NCBI RefSeq assembly: GCF_021404405.1 | Contig: NZ_JABFTV010000001.1 | Location: forward strand, 186,001 to 250,000 | DNA from: Billgrantia aerodenitrificans | GTDB lineage: Bacteria; Pseudomonadota; Gammaproteobacteria; Pseudomonadales; Halomonadaceae | Direction of reading: 5' to 3' | DNA length: 64,000 nt | Part shown: positions 48,623 to 58,932 of the stretch, one piece after another | Position numbering within the stretch: the stretch's first letter is position 1 | Layout: every line of letters begins with the position of its first letter | Made by a program: the position numbers and the translations under genes | The notes under the pieces: generated by a model | Seen by the model: only the letters and a program-made list of their open reading frames with translations | Told to the model about the DNA's origin: nothing | Databases searched by the model: none

Positions 48623-51442
48623 ATGACATTTGGTAATAAAAATAAGTTCAAGGAGCTGCGGGAGGCAGAGAAAAAACGACGAGAAGCAGAGCAAAATCGA
48701 CGAAAGCTAGTGGCTCGGTTTGCCAATCGTAAACCACCGCCGGTGCGGTCTGAGCTAACTCACGCACCAGAGTCGCCCAAGCAGCCCCCTGAAAAGAAGA
48801 AGTTGCCACCACAGCCCGCTGTTATCTCTCGCGTAAAGAACTCGTTGATTGACCTATTTCGCGACGACGAAGTGGAACCCAGTGTCCCGTCCAGTGCGTT
48901 AGTGGGATTGGCCGACTTGTATTTACACGCGGCTGAACACCGCACGCGCCACATTGCGCTTGTGTGGCCGGCCACCCTCAAGACGCTAACTCTCGTGCAC
49001 GCGCTGGCCACGTTGGTGCGGTGGCACGAAGGGGACAAGCAGGGTGTTCGAGGAATACTATTTCCTATCAAAGCTAATGTGTTCAATCTGCTAAACCACA
49101 TTCATTTCGATCGGGCCGAAGTATTACGTATTGCGAACGAGTTGGCTGAGGTGCAGTCTTACTCGAACAGCCGGGTCAAGCGTTCTATGCCCGAAAAGGA
49201 CGCTTTCTTTTACTCACTCAGTGAATGCAGCCTGCCTACACTCGAAGGCGAGTCGTTTCACCCGACCATCGGCGAGTTGCTGCCACATTTCCTAGCTACG
49301 CCGGACTTCACTGAATGGAAGTCTTGCTCGGATCGGCTGCTCGCTCTTATCCGGGCCAAGCTGGTAAAGCGAACGCATGCCAAATCCTTGAAAGAGCTAC
49401 ATTGTGTCAATATCGGTGATCCCATGACGGCCCCTGATGCTCTTTTCGCACTCGATGGACGGATGTCGGAAGAAGAGCTGCGCCGGGCAGCGCGAGCGCT
49501 TGCCAAGACCACACCACCCGAAGTGGTGTTGGTCCCCGTCACACGGACTGTGCGTTTCGAGGCCCCTAGTTGGCGGGGGCGGATTGCGCGCTTTTGCATG
49601 ATGCTAGAAGAAGTTTTTCATGCAAAGCCACCCGGAGTTGTCATCGTCACCGATGAGCCACATGCCGCGTACAAGCTAAAGAGCGAGCTCTGGAAACGCA
49701 ACGATAAGCGTGAGCCAGATCGGCGTTGGCGAACCCCACATGAATTCAAGATTTGCGGCTTCCCGAACACTGTGGCGTCAGAAGGGTTGCTGTCAGCAGG
49801 AACGCGGGAAGTGCTGCACCCAATGCCCCGGGAATTCAATGTCTACATTGTGGATGCTGATATCACCAAAGTTGCTAATGGGCTGATGCGAATCGCCAAC
49901 GTAACTCCTGGGGGCCGGGAAGCGGCCAAGCCCCTGGCGGATGCGGCATCCTACTTGTCGCGCATAGCAGTTCTGCCGTGTGGCGTACGGCACCTGTCCG
50001 AGTATTTAGCAGGGGCAGATGTGGCAGAGCGCACGCGTGTGGCGTTTGACTGGCCTACATACATTGGCGCCATTTACGAGTTTGACCGCTGCGTGGGCGT
50101 TGGCGAAAACCGTCCCGCCTTGATGGAGTGCGTCGAAAAGGGCTCTCGACTATTTGAGAACTACTATGAGGCAACACCTTTTGCCCACAAGCTTACCGAA
50201 CTCGTAGCAAACGTTGTGACAGGTAAAAGGCGGGCGGTTGCCGTGGTGTTTACAAGCGCGTTGTATCGGCGCCTGGCCGAGCGTTTCTTGGCTGAGTACG
50301 ACCAATATCCTGCGGGCACAACTTTCAATACTTTTAGCGATCGTATCTATCTCATTACAGCTTCCCATCTCGAGGAACACCTGAGTGGGCTTGAAGGTTC
50401 GACTCTTGTCTTTGCGGGCCTCAACGAAAACTGCCTGCGGCTGCTTCTCACGGATGACCGTGTGCCGGCTCATTCGGTGGTCTTGCTCACTCAGCGTGCG
50501 GGGCAATTCCTGCGTGCATCTCTTAAGCCCATCGTCGAGAACTTCCTAGAGTTTAAATCTTTCAAGCCGCGGATTGAGTCCCTTCTTCGTCAGCTTAAGG
50601 ACCTTCCCGACGATTCATCGGTCCTGTCTACCGGTGATTACGTTTTGCCTACGTTTCGCGTCGAGTTGTCCTCGGACGCATCCTCGTGCAGCAAAGGTAT
50701 AGACCTCGACTCGTGGGCCATCCGTCTCGACAACGGAGTTACCCAGTATCGTCGCGACAGTTCTGAGGTTTATGTCTACGACCCTGCATCGGAGTACTCG
50801 TCTGAGCGAGGCTTCAGGATCTGTCAAGTTAAGTCGTTGGAAGTAGGTGACAAGCTCTTTGTCATGTCGGGTGAACTACGCGAGATGGTCGAACAAGCCC
50901 TGAGCGATGCTGGCGTGTTCATCCAAACAGACAAGACGTTTGAAGCAGCGTTGCGCAGCTACCACGAGCAGGTCCAAAAGCGTCTGGCCGAATGGTTCCC
51001 GGGCAGAACACTTTCCGAGAAGGCGAGGGCGTTGCGCAAGGAGATGCTCACAATTGATCCCAGGCTAGAGGAGAGCCTCCCTACAGAGCAGGCAATGCGC
51101 CACTGGATCAACTTGGGTGAGTCATCAAACACTCCTTTTGAAAAGCTCCGCCCACAGGCCCCACAAAGCGAGGCAACATTTAAAGCCTTTGCTGAGGCTC
51201 TGGGCTTCTCGTCACTGGAAGTTGCATACCAGTGGCAGCGCGTCATTATGGCAGTGCGTAACTCGCGCCGGCTCGACGGACGCCACGTGTCAGATATCTA
51301 TTCGTACATGCTTCTGCAGCCGGAGTCGGCCATGGCCAACTCAAATATCAAACGGCAGACGCTGATGCAACTCTTTGACAAAGCCCGTGAGGATGTGGCT
51401 ACCGTCGAGTTGGTTGGCCCTGTTAAGGAGTCGAAGACATGA
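48623..51442 (+). CDS. large protein of unknown function in DISARM-type operon (DrmE-like slot)
   Basis: This 939-residue protein was not recognised from motifs alone. The N-terminus is a basic helix (FKELREAEKKRREAEQNRRKLVARFANRK). Two parts look like a degenerate helicase: HIALVWPATLKTLTLVHALATLVRW and VVIVTDEPHAAYKL, the latter similar to a DEAH box. A second RecA-like half may include AVAVVFTSALYRRLAERF. ATG 48623 has GAGGCGAG upstream; drmA overlaps its stop by four bases. By position it takes the place of DrmE (class 2) or DrmD (class 1) in DISARM. A helicase-like DrmE relative is the best guess. Confidence 0.6.
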   Translation: MTFGNKNKFKELREAEKKRREAEQNRRKLVARFANRKPPPVRSELTHAPESPKQPPEKKKLPPQPAVISRVKNSLIDLFRDDEVEPSVPSSALVGLADLYLHAAEHRTRHIALVWPATLKTLTLVHALATLVRWHEGDKQGVRGILFPIKANVFNLLNHIHFDRAEVLRIANELAEVQSYSNSRVKRSMPEKDAFFYSLSECSLPTLEGESFHPTIGELLPHFLATPDFTEWKSCSDRLLALIRAKLVKRTHAKSLKELHCVNIGDPMTAPDALFALDGRMSEEELRRAARALAKTTPPEVVLVPVTRTVRFEAPSWRGRIARFCMMLEEVFHAKPPGVVIVTDEPHAAYKLKSELWKRNDKREPDRRWRTPHEFKICGFPNTVASEGLLSAGTREVLHPMPREFNVYIVDADITKVANGLMRIANVTPGGREAAKPLADAASYLSRIAVLPCGVRHLSEYLAGADVAERTRVAFDWPTYIGAIYEFDRCVGVGENRPALMECVEKGSRLFENYYEATPFAHKLTELVANVVTGKRRAVAVVFTSALYRRLAERFLAEYDQYPAGTTFNTFSDRIYLITASHLEEHLSGLEGSTLVFAGLNENCLRLLLTDDRVPAHSVVLLTQRAGQFLRASLKPIVENFLEFKSFKPRIESLLRQLKDLPDDSSVLSTGDYVLPTFRVELSSDASSCSKGIDLDSWAIRLDNGVTQYRRDSSEVYVYDPASEYSSERGFRICQVKSLEVGDKLFVMSGELREMVEQALSDAGVFIQTDKTFEAALRSYHEQVQKRLAEWFPGRTLSEKARALRKEMLTIDPRLEESLPTEQAMRHWINLGESSNTPFEKLRPQAPQSEATFKAFAEALGFSSLEVAYQWQRVIMAVRNSRRLDGRHVSDIYSYMLLQPESAMANSNIKRQTLMQLFDKAREDVATVELVGPVKESKT

Positions 51443-54400
51443 GTCAACCTGTCCTTAGCGCTGATCCAGCAGCCATTCCAGCGACACTAAAGGAGGCCGT
51501 GGTCGACAGCGTTCTGAATCTGACTTACGCACAACTGAGCGGCCAGGGTCCGACGGGGCAGTACTTGTTCGGAGCCCGCCCACGGACACTACTAAACTCC
51601 GGTTTTCTACTACCGCAGCGTAGTCCGTCTGGCGACGACGAGGTGACCTCGCCCATTTGGATATCGTCGCATGGATTGCAGATGCAGCTCAACGTAGAGT
51701 CACCGTCGGTGGTGACGATTCAGCCTCGTGTTTCGCTTTACGTGCGCGTCCTCCCCCGAGAAGAAGACCTCAAGCGTCCCAACTGCCGGCCTGTCTTCAT
51801 GCTGCGGCAAGCCGTGCGCGATGAGCTCATGGCTGAGCGTGACAATTGCCTCGACAAAGAGTGGGAGAAGGTCAGGGGCTCATATACCTCCAGGTGGAAG
51901 CATCCTGGATGGGCCGAGATTCGTAAGAAGGTCGTCGACGAGGTGTATGCCGCTAAGGGCATCCCACGACATCTGCTGACTTCCGACTTGCCGCAAGAAA
52001 CTATGGAAATTGATGTAGAAGAGCAAACCGAAAGGGACACGGCAGGCGAGACGACGCAAGAGGCGGTTCCCGTTTCCGCGGCTGGATCGCTCCCGATTAA
52101 GGACGAGCACTTCGAACCGCTGACAATTCCCCATAAATGGATGCGGTTGGAGGTCGAGTTGCCAGCTCTCGAACTAGATGCTGCCAAGCCCAGTGACCAA
52201 CTCCAGCACGACATTGACGACCACGCTGTGCGCATGAACGAGGCAATCGCCAGACGACTTGACGAGTGGGTGCACAGCGATAACCCCGAGACGGGTGGTA
52301 AGGCTTGGGGATATCGCCGCCAACTCACTATTCCGGCCAGCCTGTACACAAAGTGGACGGACTTTCTCGACAGAGTACGGAATTCTGATACACCGATTGC
52401 AATCCCTAACACTCAACTTAATTGGGATGTTCAGATAGATGCCGACTGGCAGGACAGCTCAAAGCGCAATCTTTTCTTTGCACTAGAAAACGTCACCCCG
52501 GTGCCCCGCCAGCATGAAGATGAAACGGAAGAAGCCGTTTTCCTTGTCTCGTTGGAAGTGCAGTTGCCTGCGACGCTTCATCATCCACTGAAGCTCGAAC
52601 GCATTGAGCCTTCATACCGATACAACAAATACCTGACCTATCCGGCAATGGGTCACAACTGCGGTGTCGCTCGCATAGATTCGCCTCTTGAGCTGTGTGT
52701 GCTGGAGACGACTTGGACGCCACGTTACACCCAGCCACGCATAGTTCCGTCCAGCACAAGCGGGGTGCAACGGCAAGTGCGGCAGCTCGCACACCCTAAG
52801 AGCTTGGAAGGCCTCTTGCCACTAGTGCCTGCCATGCAGGCATGGTTGGATACTCTGCCTGGGCAGGTCAATCCGGCGGAGGGGCTTGACCCATTTGATA
52901 ATGAAGGCATAGCGCGCGAAACCGAGGGGTTCCACCAGGATCTCAATAAGTGGAAAGCGGAGATAAATTCGGTTTCGGCCGGGCTGGAGTGCCTGCAGGA
53001 GTCTAAAGCGGCCTGGCAGCAACGTGGTCCGCAATCCGACCCGAAGGCTGTAGTCTACGAAACCTGGCTCGCCATGAACGAAGCGATGGCGGACTTCATG
53101 AAGGCGCGTTTCGGACACGACAACAATGAGTGGCGCCTATTCCAGATGGCTTTCATCATTGCCAACATTCCAGCGCTGGCCTCTCGAATACCTAATTTCA
53201 GCCACTACTATGACGAGCGCCGCGACGATGCGGTAACCCTTCTGTACTTCGCTACCGGCGGTGGCAAGTCCGAAGCCTTTTTTGGGCTACTTGTTTTCAA
53301 TCTGATACTCGATCGCCTGCGCGGTAAGCATCGAGGGGTAACGGCGCTAATTCGCTATCCGCTTCGCCTGCTCACCATTCAGCAGGCCCAGCGTTGCGCA
53401 CGCGTGCTTGCGCATGCCGAACGTGTGCGCCAACGACATGGGTACGCAGGCAACGTTTTGTCCATCGGTTTTTGGGTAGGCAGCGGCGGCTCACCAAACC
53501 GTCACACCACTAAAGGAATCAAGAGCATTCCACAGGTCTCCACAGCTCCGCCCTGGCTGGCAGATGAGAAGGCGCTGCGGGAGGATGACGCTAAGTACTC
53601 GGCTGCGATACGCGCCTGGCGAAAGTTGCCCACTTGCCCGTTTTGTGGTGGCGACACAGCACTGCGGCTGTTCATCGAGCACGGCGACCAAATACTTGGG
53701 CACGTCTGTACCAACATCCAGTGTGATTCCAACCGTGGGCAATGGAAGCCGCTGCCCTTCTACATCGTCGACGATGATATATATGACTTGGCGCCATCCG
53801 TACTGCTCGGCACAGTCGACAAGCTGGCGCTTATTGGGCACTCCAGTCGGACCATCCGACGCATTTACGGTATGTTCGGGGCTGCTCCATGGGTAAAGCC
53901 TGCCAACGGACGGCTCTACATCCCTGACAAACATGAAATTGCCGCGGGGCCAGGAGGTAAGGGCATGGTGGGGGTGTACCCAGCTTACAAGTCGGGGCAG
54001 CGTATCTTTCACGATCCCTTTCCCAGCCTCATTATACAGGACGAGGCGCACTTGCTTGACGAGTCATTGGGAACCTTCGCTGGCCTGTTCGAATCGACGC
54101 TGGACGCTGTCTTCGCACACTTGGCCAAGCCCCTGAATGAACTCATCGCAGTTGATCCACATGGGCGGCGCCGGCGACCCAAAATCATCGCTGCGTCTGC
54201 GACGGTCTCCGACCCCGAGCGACAGCTAGAGCACCTGTACCAGCGCTCGGTTCCAGCGACGCAGTTTCCCGAGCCGGGGCCTTCATTGTACGAGTCTTTC
54301 TACGCCAAGCCTGCCGAGGCTGCATCTGAAGAAGTTGCTCGCCGAGCCAATGCCAACATTGAGGTGGCCAGCCAGCAAGCTCGTGTGTACACGGCGTTCA

Positions 54401-55632
54401 TGACCAACGGCAAGCCCCATACCTCCACCAGCGTGGCGGTCCTATCTGGGTTCCATTTCATCATCACGAGGTTGTTTGACGGACTCGTAAGCGATGACGC
54501 CAAACAGTTCGACGCGGTACGGCAGCAATTGGCCGACCATGTCTCAGCAGGGCCGTTGAAAGCGCTGCATAGGCAGGCACTGCTTGCTGCAAATGCCTCT
54601 GAATTGGTGACACTCGTTGACTTGCACCGCATCGCGCTAACTTACGTCACCAACAAGAAGGGTGGAGACCAAATCATGTCCGCTGAGGCAGAGGAAACGC
54701 GCAAGCGTCACCTTAACGAAGGCATTGATCTTGAGGGGTTAGACACGCGCCTTATCACTGGTTCTGTCGATCAAGGCGAGATTCAGGCCGTGGTGGAAAC
54801 TGCCCAACAACGCATGGCACCTGGTACGATTCTACCGCCGATCCGAGAGCAATTACGCTCCGTCATCGCTACCTCGGCCATCTCTCACGGCGTGGATGTC
54901 GACGAGTTCAACTCAATGTTTTTCGCAGGCATGCCCTCGGACATCGCGGAATACATCCAGGCTTCGTCGCGTGTCGGTCGCGCACATATTGGCTTCGTAG
55001 TGCTGGTGCCCACGCCGCAGCGCCGCCGCGACCGTCACATCGTCCACATCTTCGACATCTTCCACCGCTTCTTGGAGCGTATGGTTCAACCCGCAGCCAT
55101 CGACCGATGGGCTGAGCGTGCCATCGAGCGTGTATTCCCTAGCCTTTTCCAGGCGTACTTGCTGGGCGTGGTCCCCAGCCAGGAGTTACTACGTCTGCCC
55201 GAGAACGAAAAGCACAAGACGCCGGACTTCAGCTGCATCCCAAACGTGCGGCGCGAATTTTCCGCCAGGGGCGATGCGTTCATCGACGAAATCGATCGCT
55301 TCATCGAATCGGCGGTGGGTCTGCGCGGTGTGTTTGCACCCGAAGGAGAGGAGCACTACCGCCAGCGAATCGATCAGTGGACTAGAAGCCTTATCGGGAA
55401 CACGTGGAACAGCCCACTTTGGGGAAGCGGCACGATGGATGGGTATTTCCAGGCTCAGACGGACCCGATGTTCAAACCTATGACCTCGCTACGAGACGTG
55501 GACCAAGGAGGTATCATTCAGGCATCCTTCCGCGATACTAAAGGACGCAGTCAAACACCCGGCGAAGTGCAGTTAGTGATGGATCTGGTGCGCCACGGCG
55601 TAGCTAACAATGACGGTTTGGATAATTCGTAG
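51439..55632 (+). CDS. drmA: DISARM helicase DrmA
   Basis: This 1397-residue superfamily 2 helicase has Walker A FATGGGKSEAF near residue 609, the DEAH box LIIQDEAHLLDE, the motif V/VI region SAISHGVDVDEF and QASSRVGRAHIG, and a long N-terminal domain of about 580 residues. This architecture matches DrmA, which loads DrmB on DNA in the DISARM antiviral system. It overlaps the upstream gene by ATGA. A small zinc-binding insertion CPFCGGDT...CTNIQCD lies between the helicase motifs. Confidence 0.85.
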   Translation: MSQPVLSADPAAIPATLKEAVVDSVLNLTYAQLSGQGPTGQYLFGARPRTLLNSGFLLPQRSPSGDDEVTSPIWISSHGLQMQLNVESPSVVTIQPRVSLYVRVLPREEDLKRPNCRPVFMLRQAVRDELMAERDNCLDKEWEKVRGSYTSRWKHPGWAEIRKKVVDEVYAAKGIPRHLLTSDLPQETMEIDVEEQTERDTAGETTQEAVPVSAAGSLPIKDEHFEPLTIPHKWMRLEVELPALELDAAKPSDQLQHDIDDHAVRMNEAIARRLDEWVHSDNPETGGKAWGYRRQLTIPASLYTKWTDFLDRVRNSDTPIAIPNTQLNWDVQIDADWQDSSKRNLFFALENVTPVPRQHEDETEEAVFLVSLEVQLPATLHHPLKLERIEPSYRYNKYLTYPAMGHNCGVARIDSPLELCVLETTWTPRYTQPRIVPSSTSGVQRQVRQLAHPKSLEGLLPLVPAMQAWLDTLPGQVNPAEGLDPFDNEGIARETEGFHQDLNKWKAEINSVSAGLECLQESKAAWQQRGPQSDPKAVVYETWLAMNEAMADFMKARFGHDNNEWRLFQMAFIIANIPALASRIPNFSHYYDERRDDAVTLLYFATGGGKSEAFFGLLVFNLILDRLRGKHRGVTALIRYPLRLLTIQQAQRCARVLAHAERVRQRHGYAGNVLSIGFWVGSGGSPNRHTTKGIKSIPQVSTAPPWLADEKALREDDAKYSAAIRAWRKLPTCPFCGGDTALRLFIEHGDQILGHVCTNIQCDSNRGQWKPLPFYIVDDDIYDLAPSVLLGTVDKLALIGHSSRTIRRIYGMFGAAPWVKPANGRLYIPDKHEIAAGPGGKGMVGVYPAYKSGQRIFHDPFPSLIIQDEAHLLDESLGTFAGLFESTLDAVFAHLAKPLNELIAVDPHGRRRRPKIIAASATVSDPERQLEHLYQRSVPATQFPEPGPSLYESFYAKPAEAASEEVARRANANIEVASQQARVYTAFMTNGKPHTSTSVAVLSGFHFIITRLFDGLVSDDAKQFDAVRQQLADHVSAGPLKALHRQALLAANASELVTLVDLHRIALTYVTNKKGGDQIMSAEAEETRKRHLNEGIDLEGLDTRLITGSVDQGEIQAVVETAQQRMAPGTILPPIREQLRSVIATSAISHGVDVDEFNSMFFAGMPSDIAEYIQASSRVGRAHIGFVVLVPTPQRRRDRHIVHIFDIFHRFLERMVQPAAIDRWAERAIERVFPSLFQAYLLGVVPSQELLRLPENEKHKTPDFSCIPNVRREFSARGDAFIDEIDRFIESAVGLRGVFAPEGEEHYRQRIDQWTRSLIGNTWNSPLWGSGTMDGYFQAQTDPMFKPMTSLRDVDQGGIIQASFRDTKGRSQTPGEVQLVMDLVRHGVANNDGLDNS

Positions 55633-55645
55633 TTGGGAGACTGAC

Positions 55646-57862
55646 ATGGCAAGAAGGGGAACCTTCCACGCGTTGGATGACGACGAGAAGACACTGAACG
55701 CACCAACAATGGCGCGCTCGCGCAGCCAGTTAGGCTCCGCTTATGCACCCGGAGCCTTTTTCACGTTTGAAGGTGGCCTTGGCGCCTGCGTGTCGATTCC
55801 TGACCTGTCGGCAACCACCGACGATGCGGCAATTGGATCAGAAACCAAAGCACAAATCATGCTTCGCCTGCAGGAAGTCTGGCAGAGCTGGTTCGGTCGC
55901 GCCTACTCGATAGGTACTCCGGATCGCCTAATCCACCCACATCAGTGCCTTGATGAGGCCTTGCTCAAAGGCGCTTCGGTTATCCCGCTAGGTGGCGACC
56001 GTCTTACATTCCTGAGCCCACTGCGGATGGGCTATGCGCCATCTCCGCTGACCTTCGTCTGCAATAAATGTCGGCTGTTCAAGAGATTCGAATCGGTATC
56101 GGATCTGGCGAGAAACATCGGTAATCTACGCAAGGCTAAATGCTTGGCACCAGACGCCAAAGGCCCATGTCAATGGCGTCAGCTCGACGTCATCTTTGTT
56201 CATTGGTCAGGTGAGTGGATGCCAGCCACACCCGGTAAGTGGGAGTGGAATAGCCGCAATAGCGAAGCGTGGTTAGGTGGTGAGGCTTGCGCGGAATGCG
56301 GCAGCAAAGATTTTAAACTCAATACTGACTCGCCTCGAATTGGCCAGTGGCACTTCTATTGCGCAAATGGACACAAACGCAGCAATGAATGGCGCCAGAA
56401 CGACCGCTTCACGACAGAAATATTCCGGGACCGAGCAAGTACGCGAATCAGCGAACGTCGCATGGAGCCTATTTCGTACCGTGCATCATCAGCGTACTAC
56501 GCGCAAGCCGAGCAGTTTGTGCTCTTTCCAGAGACGGAGCATCGACTCCTCTCCCTCCTAGAGCCACAACAACATGCGGAGTTGGCTGCGTTCATTGGGG
56601 CCAAGTTCCGCTTTTGCGGCGCGGCACTTACGCCCAATGAGATGAAGGAGGCACTACTGGCAGCCGGTAAGGCTGACGAATGGCAGTCCTACGAGAGCAT
56701 ACAGCGCATGCGTAGGTCGGCGGAGAGCAGCGGTGACATAGATGGGTTTAAGCTCATGGATGATGAGCTCAGGAAGCTGGTCAATCGTTGGACCACGAGC
56801 GATCCACCATTGGTTCGGCCTATGGTCGACTTGCCCCCCTCCGTGATGGCTCAGCTCTCGGTTCGCAGAGAATACACCAGCCGATTCGACCCTTTTGTTC
56901 TAACCGTCGAACATGAGGCTCTCAGCCGTGGCAAGCTTTCGGCCGCGACAGAAGGCGGTCGTGCGCCCTTCGTGCGCTTCAATCACCTCGACAACGACCT
57001 GGCGCCTAAGGATGCTGCGGCCAAGGCGGCCCAAGAGAGGGAAACGCAGCGGCTAATGAATAAGCTCGGGATGACTGAGCTTGGCCTGATTCGGGAGTTC
57101 GACCTGTGCCGATTTACTCACGGCTACACCCGAGTGTCGGCAACGCCTACCCTAGAAAAGCGTGGACAAGACATGCCGGTCCGGCTTCGGCTGTTTGAAC
57201 CGCTGCGTAATGGCAAGCGACCTATCTATGTCGTCACCCAGGCCAATGAGGCCCTGTATGTGCGTTTGGAACCACATGCTGTATATGCATGGCTCCAAGA
57301 AGTCGGCGTGCGTGACTTGCCACCGTGGGATGCACTCGATTCGGTCATGCTAGGCGGGCGGTTGTTGGAAGTCGCGCAGCCGTTTGGACAGTATTTCTCT
57401 TTGCTCAAAGAGGGGGATGCATCGACCTATCGCTACGTCTACACTTTGCTACACACTTATGCACACGTACTCATGAAGAACGTCGCAGAGCTCTCGGGCC
57501 TGGATCTGGGCTCAATGGGTGAGTACATATTTCCGCTAGACCTGGCATTTGTCGTGTATCGAAACGGTACGACTATGGATCTCGGGAACTTGTCTTCTCT
57601 GTGGCGCAACGAGAACAACCGCTTCCTCTCGCGGCTGCTGGAAGCGTCCACACATCGCTGCAACTCGGGGCGGCTTTGTGACACTGGCGGCGGAGCGTGC
57701 CCTGATTGCATCATGATTCCCGAGACCTCTTGTATCGCGCAGAATCAGTTGTTGTCTCGTGCTGTGCTGAAGGGTGGGCCCGCGCCACGGGAGGACGCGA
57801 CTCACAAGGGGCAGCGTATTCGTGGCTACCTCGAAGTGGTCAACGAAGACGATGGATGCTGA
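55646..57862 (+). CDS. drmB: DISARM protein DrmB (DUF1998)
   Basis: This 738-residue protein has a C-terminal DUF1998 domain: YTLLHTYAHVLMKNVAELSGLD then a cysteine-rich cluster CNSGRLCDTGGGACPDCIMIPETSC. N-terminal and central cysteine pairs (CNKCRLF, CAECGSKD with YCANGHK) suggest two zinc sites. DrmB works with DrmA to hold and scan DNA. ATG 55646 has GGGAG upstream; a longer frame begins inside drmA. No phospholipase D gene (drmC) follows. Confidence 0.85.
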   Translation: MARRGTFHALDDDEKTLNAPTMARSRSQLGSAYAPGAFFTFEGGLGACVSIPDLSATTDDAAIGSETKAQIMLRLQEVWQSWFGRAYSIGTPDRLIHPHQCLDEALLKGASVIPLGGDRLTFLSPLRMGYAPSPLTFVCNKCRLFKRFESVSDLARNIGNLRKAKCLAPDAKGPCQWRQLDVIFVHWSGEWMPATPGKWEWNSRNSEAWLGGEACAECGSKDFKLNTDSPRIGQWHFYCANGHKRSNEWRQNDRFTTEIFRDRASTRISERRMEPISYRASSAYYAQAEQFVLFPETEHRLLSLLEPQQHAELAAFIGAKFRFCGAALTPNEMKEALLAAGKADEWQSYESIQRMRRSAESSGDIDGFKLMDDELRKLVNRWTTSDPPLVRPMVDLPPSVMAQLSVRREYTSRFDPFVLTVEHEALSRGKLSAATEGGRAPFVRFNHLDNDLAPKDAAAKAAQERETQRLMNKLGMTELGLIREFDLCRFTHGYTRVSATPTLEKRGQDMPVRLRLFEPLRNGKRPIYVVTQANEALYVRLEPHAVYAWLQEVGVRDLPPWDALDSVMLGGRLLEVAQPFGQYFSLLKEGDASTYRYVYTLLHTYAHVLMKNVAELSGLDLGSMGEYIFPLDLAFVVYRNGTTMDLGNLSSLWRNENNRFLSRLLEASTHRCNSGRLCDTGGGACPDCIMIPETSCIAQNQLLSRAVLKGGPAPREDATHKGQRIRGYLEVVNEDDGC

Positions 57863-58323
57863 CCTGGAAAGCGCTTTCGACGCTCTGGAACCCCTATAAG
57901 AGATGCGCGCTTTTTTATGTGAGCTCCCCGGCATCGGCGGGCTTGACATGCCGCTGGAGCTCAGAGCCATTTGCATACGGTCGGATTGCCGCAAGCACGA
58001 TCGGGTGATATTGAACGTGCTCTCGTTGTTCTGAAGTTGACCCGCCTTGGTGGATGCCCGATCCTTTTGGGAAGGATGAGTCCATGCCCAAACCTCACGC
58101 CTCTTATTATGCCGTTCCTTGCAGGCGATATTCTTATTGTTCTTTTTGCTCGACCTGGGCAAATAAGATCAGCTTAATCAGACTCTGTCAGATAATGGGG
58201 GAAAGGCCTGTATCTACCTCACTGGTGGCTGCCAGGCAGCTGCGGTTGTGTTGTTTAGCGCTTCCTTAGCTCGCGTTGATAATTTCTGAGTTTGGTTGGG
58301 TGGTAACTATCCGATAAAGGCTG
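57863..58323. other. gene-free right flank of the DISARM-type operon
   Basis: No gene supported by family similarity was seen. An interrupted inverted repeat GAGCTCC...GGAGCTC with inner GGCAT/ATGCC (57921-57962) lies 59 bases after drmB, after a T-run, and ATCCTT-TTGGG-AAGGAT (near 58060) is a second hairpin. No transposase remnant or direct repeat of the guaA 3' end was recognised. Confidence 0.45.
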
Positions 58324-58932
58324 CTACCGCATCATTACTTGGCCCACATAGCTTCCATCTTGGAGGCTCTCGATTGTCATCTCGGCAATTTCTGCTTCCA
58401 TCTTGCCCTTGGCCTTTTCCTGCTCAAGATATGCTTCGGCCAGCTCTGGGGCAGCATGGCTATCACCTAGAATGGCCGCTCCCACCCAATTGGCAGGAAT
58501 TTCTCCATCTGCCTCGTGCCGCTCGGCGTAACTTTCCTCGACTGCTGAGTAGCACTCCCTCGCGCTTTCATTGCTCTCGACTTCTTCTATCAGCATGCAG
58601 CGAAAAAGGGGGAGAGAGTCGTTGCTCGGTGCGATGTCATAAGCTCGCTCCACCGTGCTTAGAGCAAGCTCGTAATTTCCCTGATAGATGGCAATTTGGG
58701 CTCTGTTGATCAGCGCGAAGTGATTCCCAGGATCGGCCTCGAGCGACTGCTCGATAAGAATTTTCGCTTTTTCTAGTCTCTCATTGTTTCCCTCTGCAAT
58801 GCCGAGAGCAGTTTCTTCGTTGGCTTTCCTTTGAAGCTCGATGGAATCGCTAGCGATATCATTGCCTCTACCTTCCTGGCAGGCCGTGAGGAGAATAGTC
58901 AGCGAAATGACAAAAAATAATTTACGGAGCAT
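58324..58932 (-). CDS. TPR lipoprotein, candidate immunity protein
   Basis: This 202-residue lipoprotein has lipobox LLTAC with Cys18 and two or three TPR-like helical repeats (LEKAKILIEQSLEADPGNHFALINRAQIAIYQGNYELALSTVERAY). The start at 58932 overlaps the PAAR gene by 11 bp, indicating coupled translation. A periplasm-facing lipoprotein right behind a PAAR protein is a common layout for T6SS effector and immunity pairs. The role is inferred from position. Confidence 0.7.
   Translation of the reverse strand: MLRKLFFVISLTILLTACQEGRGNDIASDSIELQRKANEETALGIAEGNNERLEKAKILIEQSLEADPGNHFALINRAQIAIYQGNYELALSTVERAYDIAPSNDSLPLFRCMLIEEVESNESARECYSAVEESYAERHEADGEIPANWVGAAILGDSHAAPELAEAYLEQEKAKGKMEAEIAEMTIESLQDGSYVGQVMMR

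Noticed and set aside
57863..58323. Small frames after drmB, one starting at 58084, as possible gene or transposase remnant
   Set aside because: No family pattern, poor ribosome sites and atypical composition; treated as non-coding.
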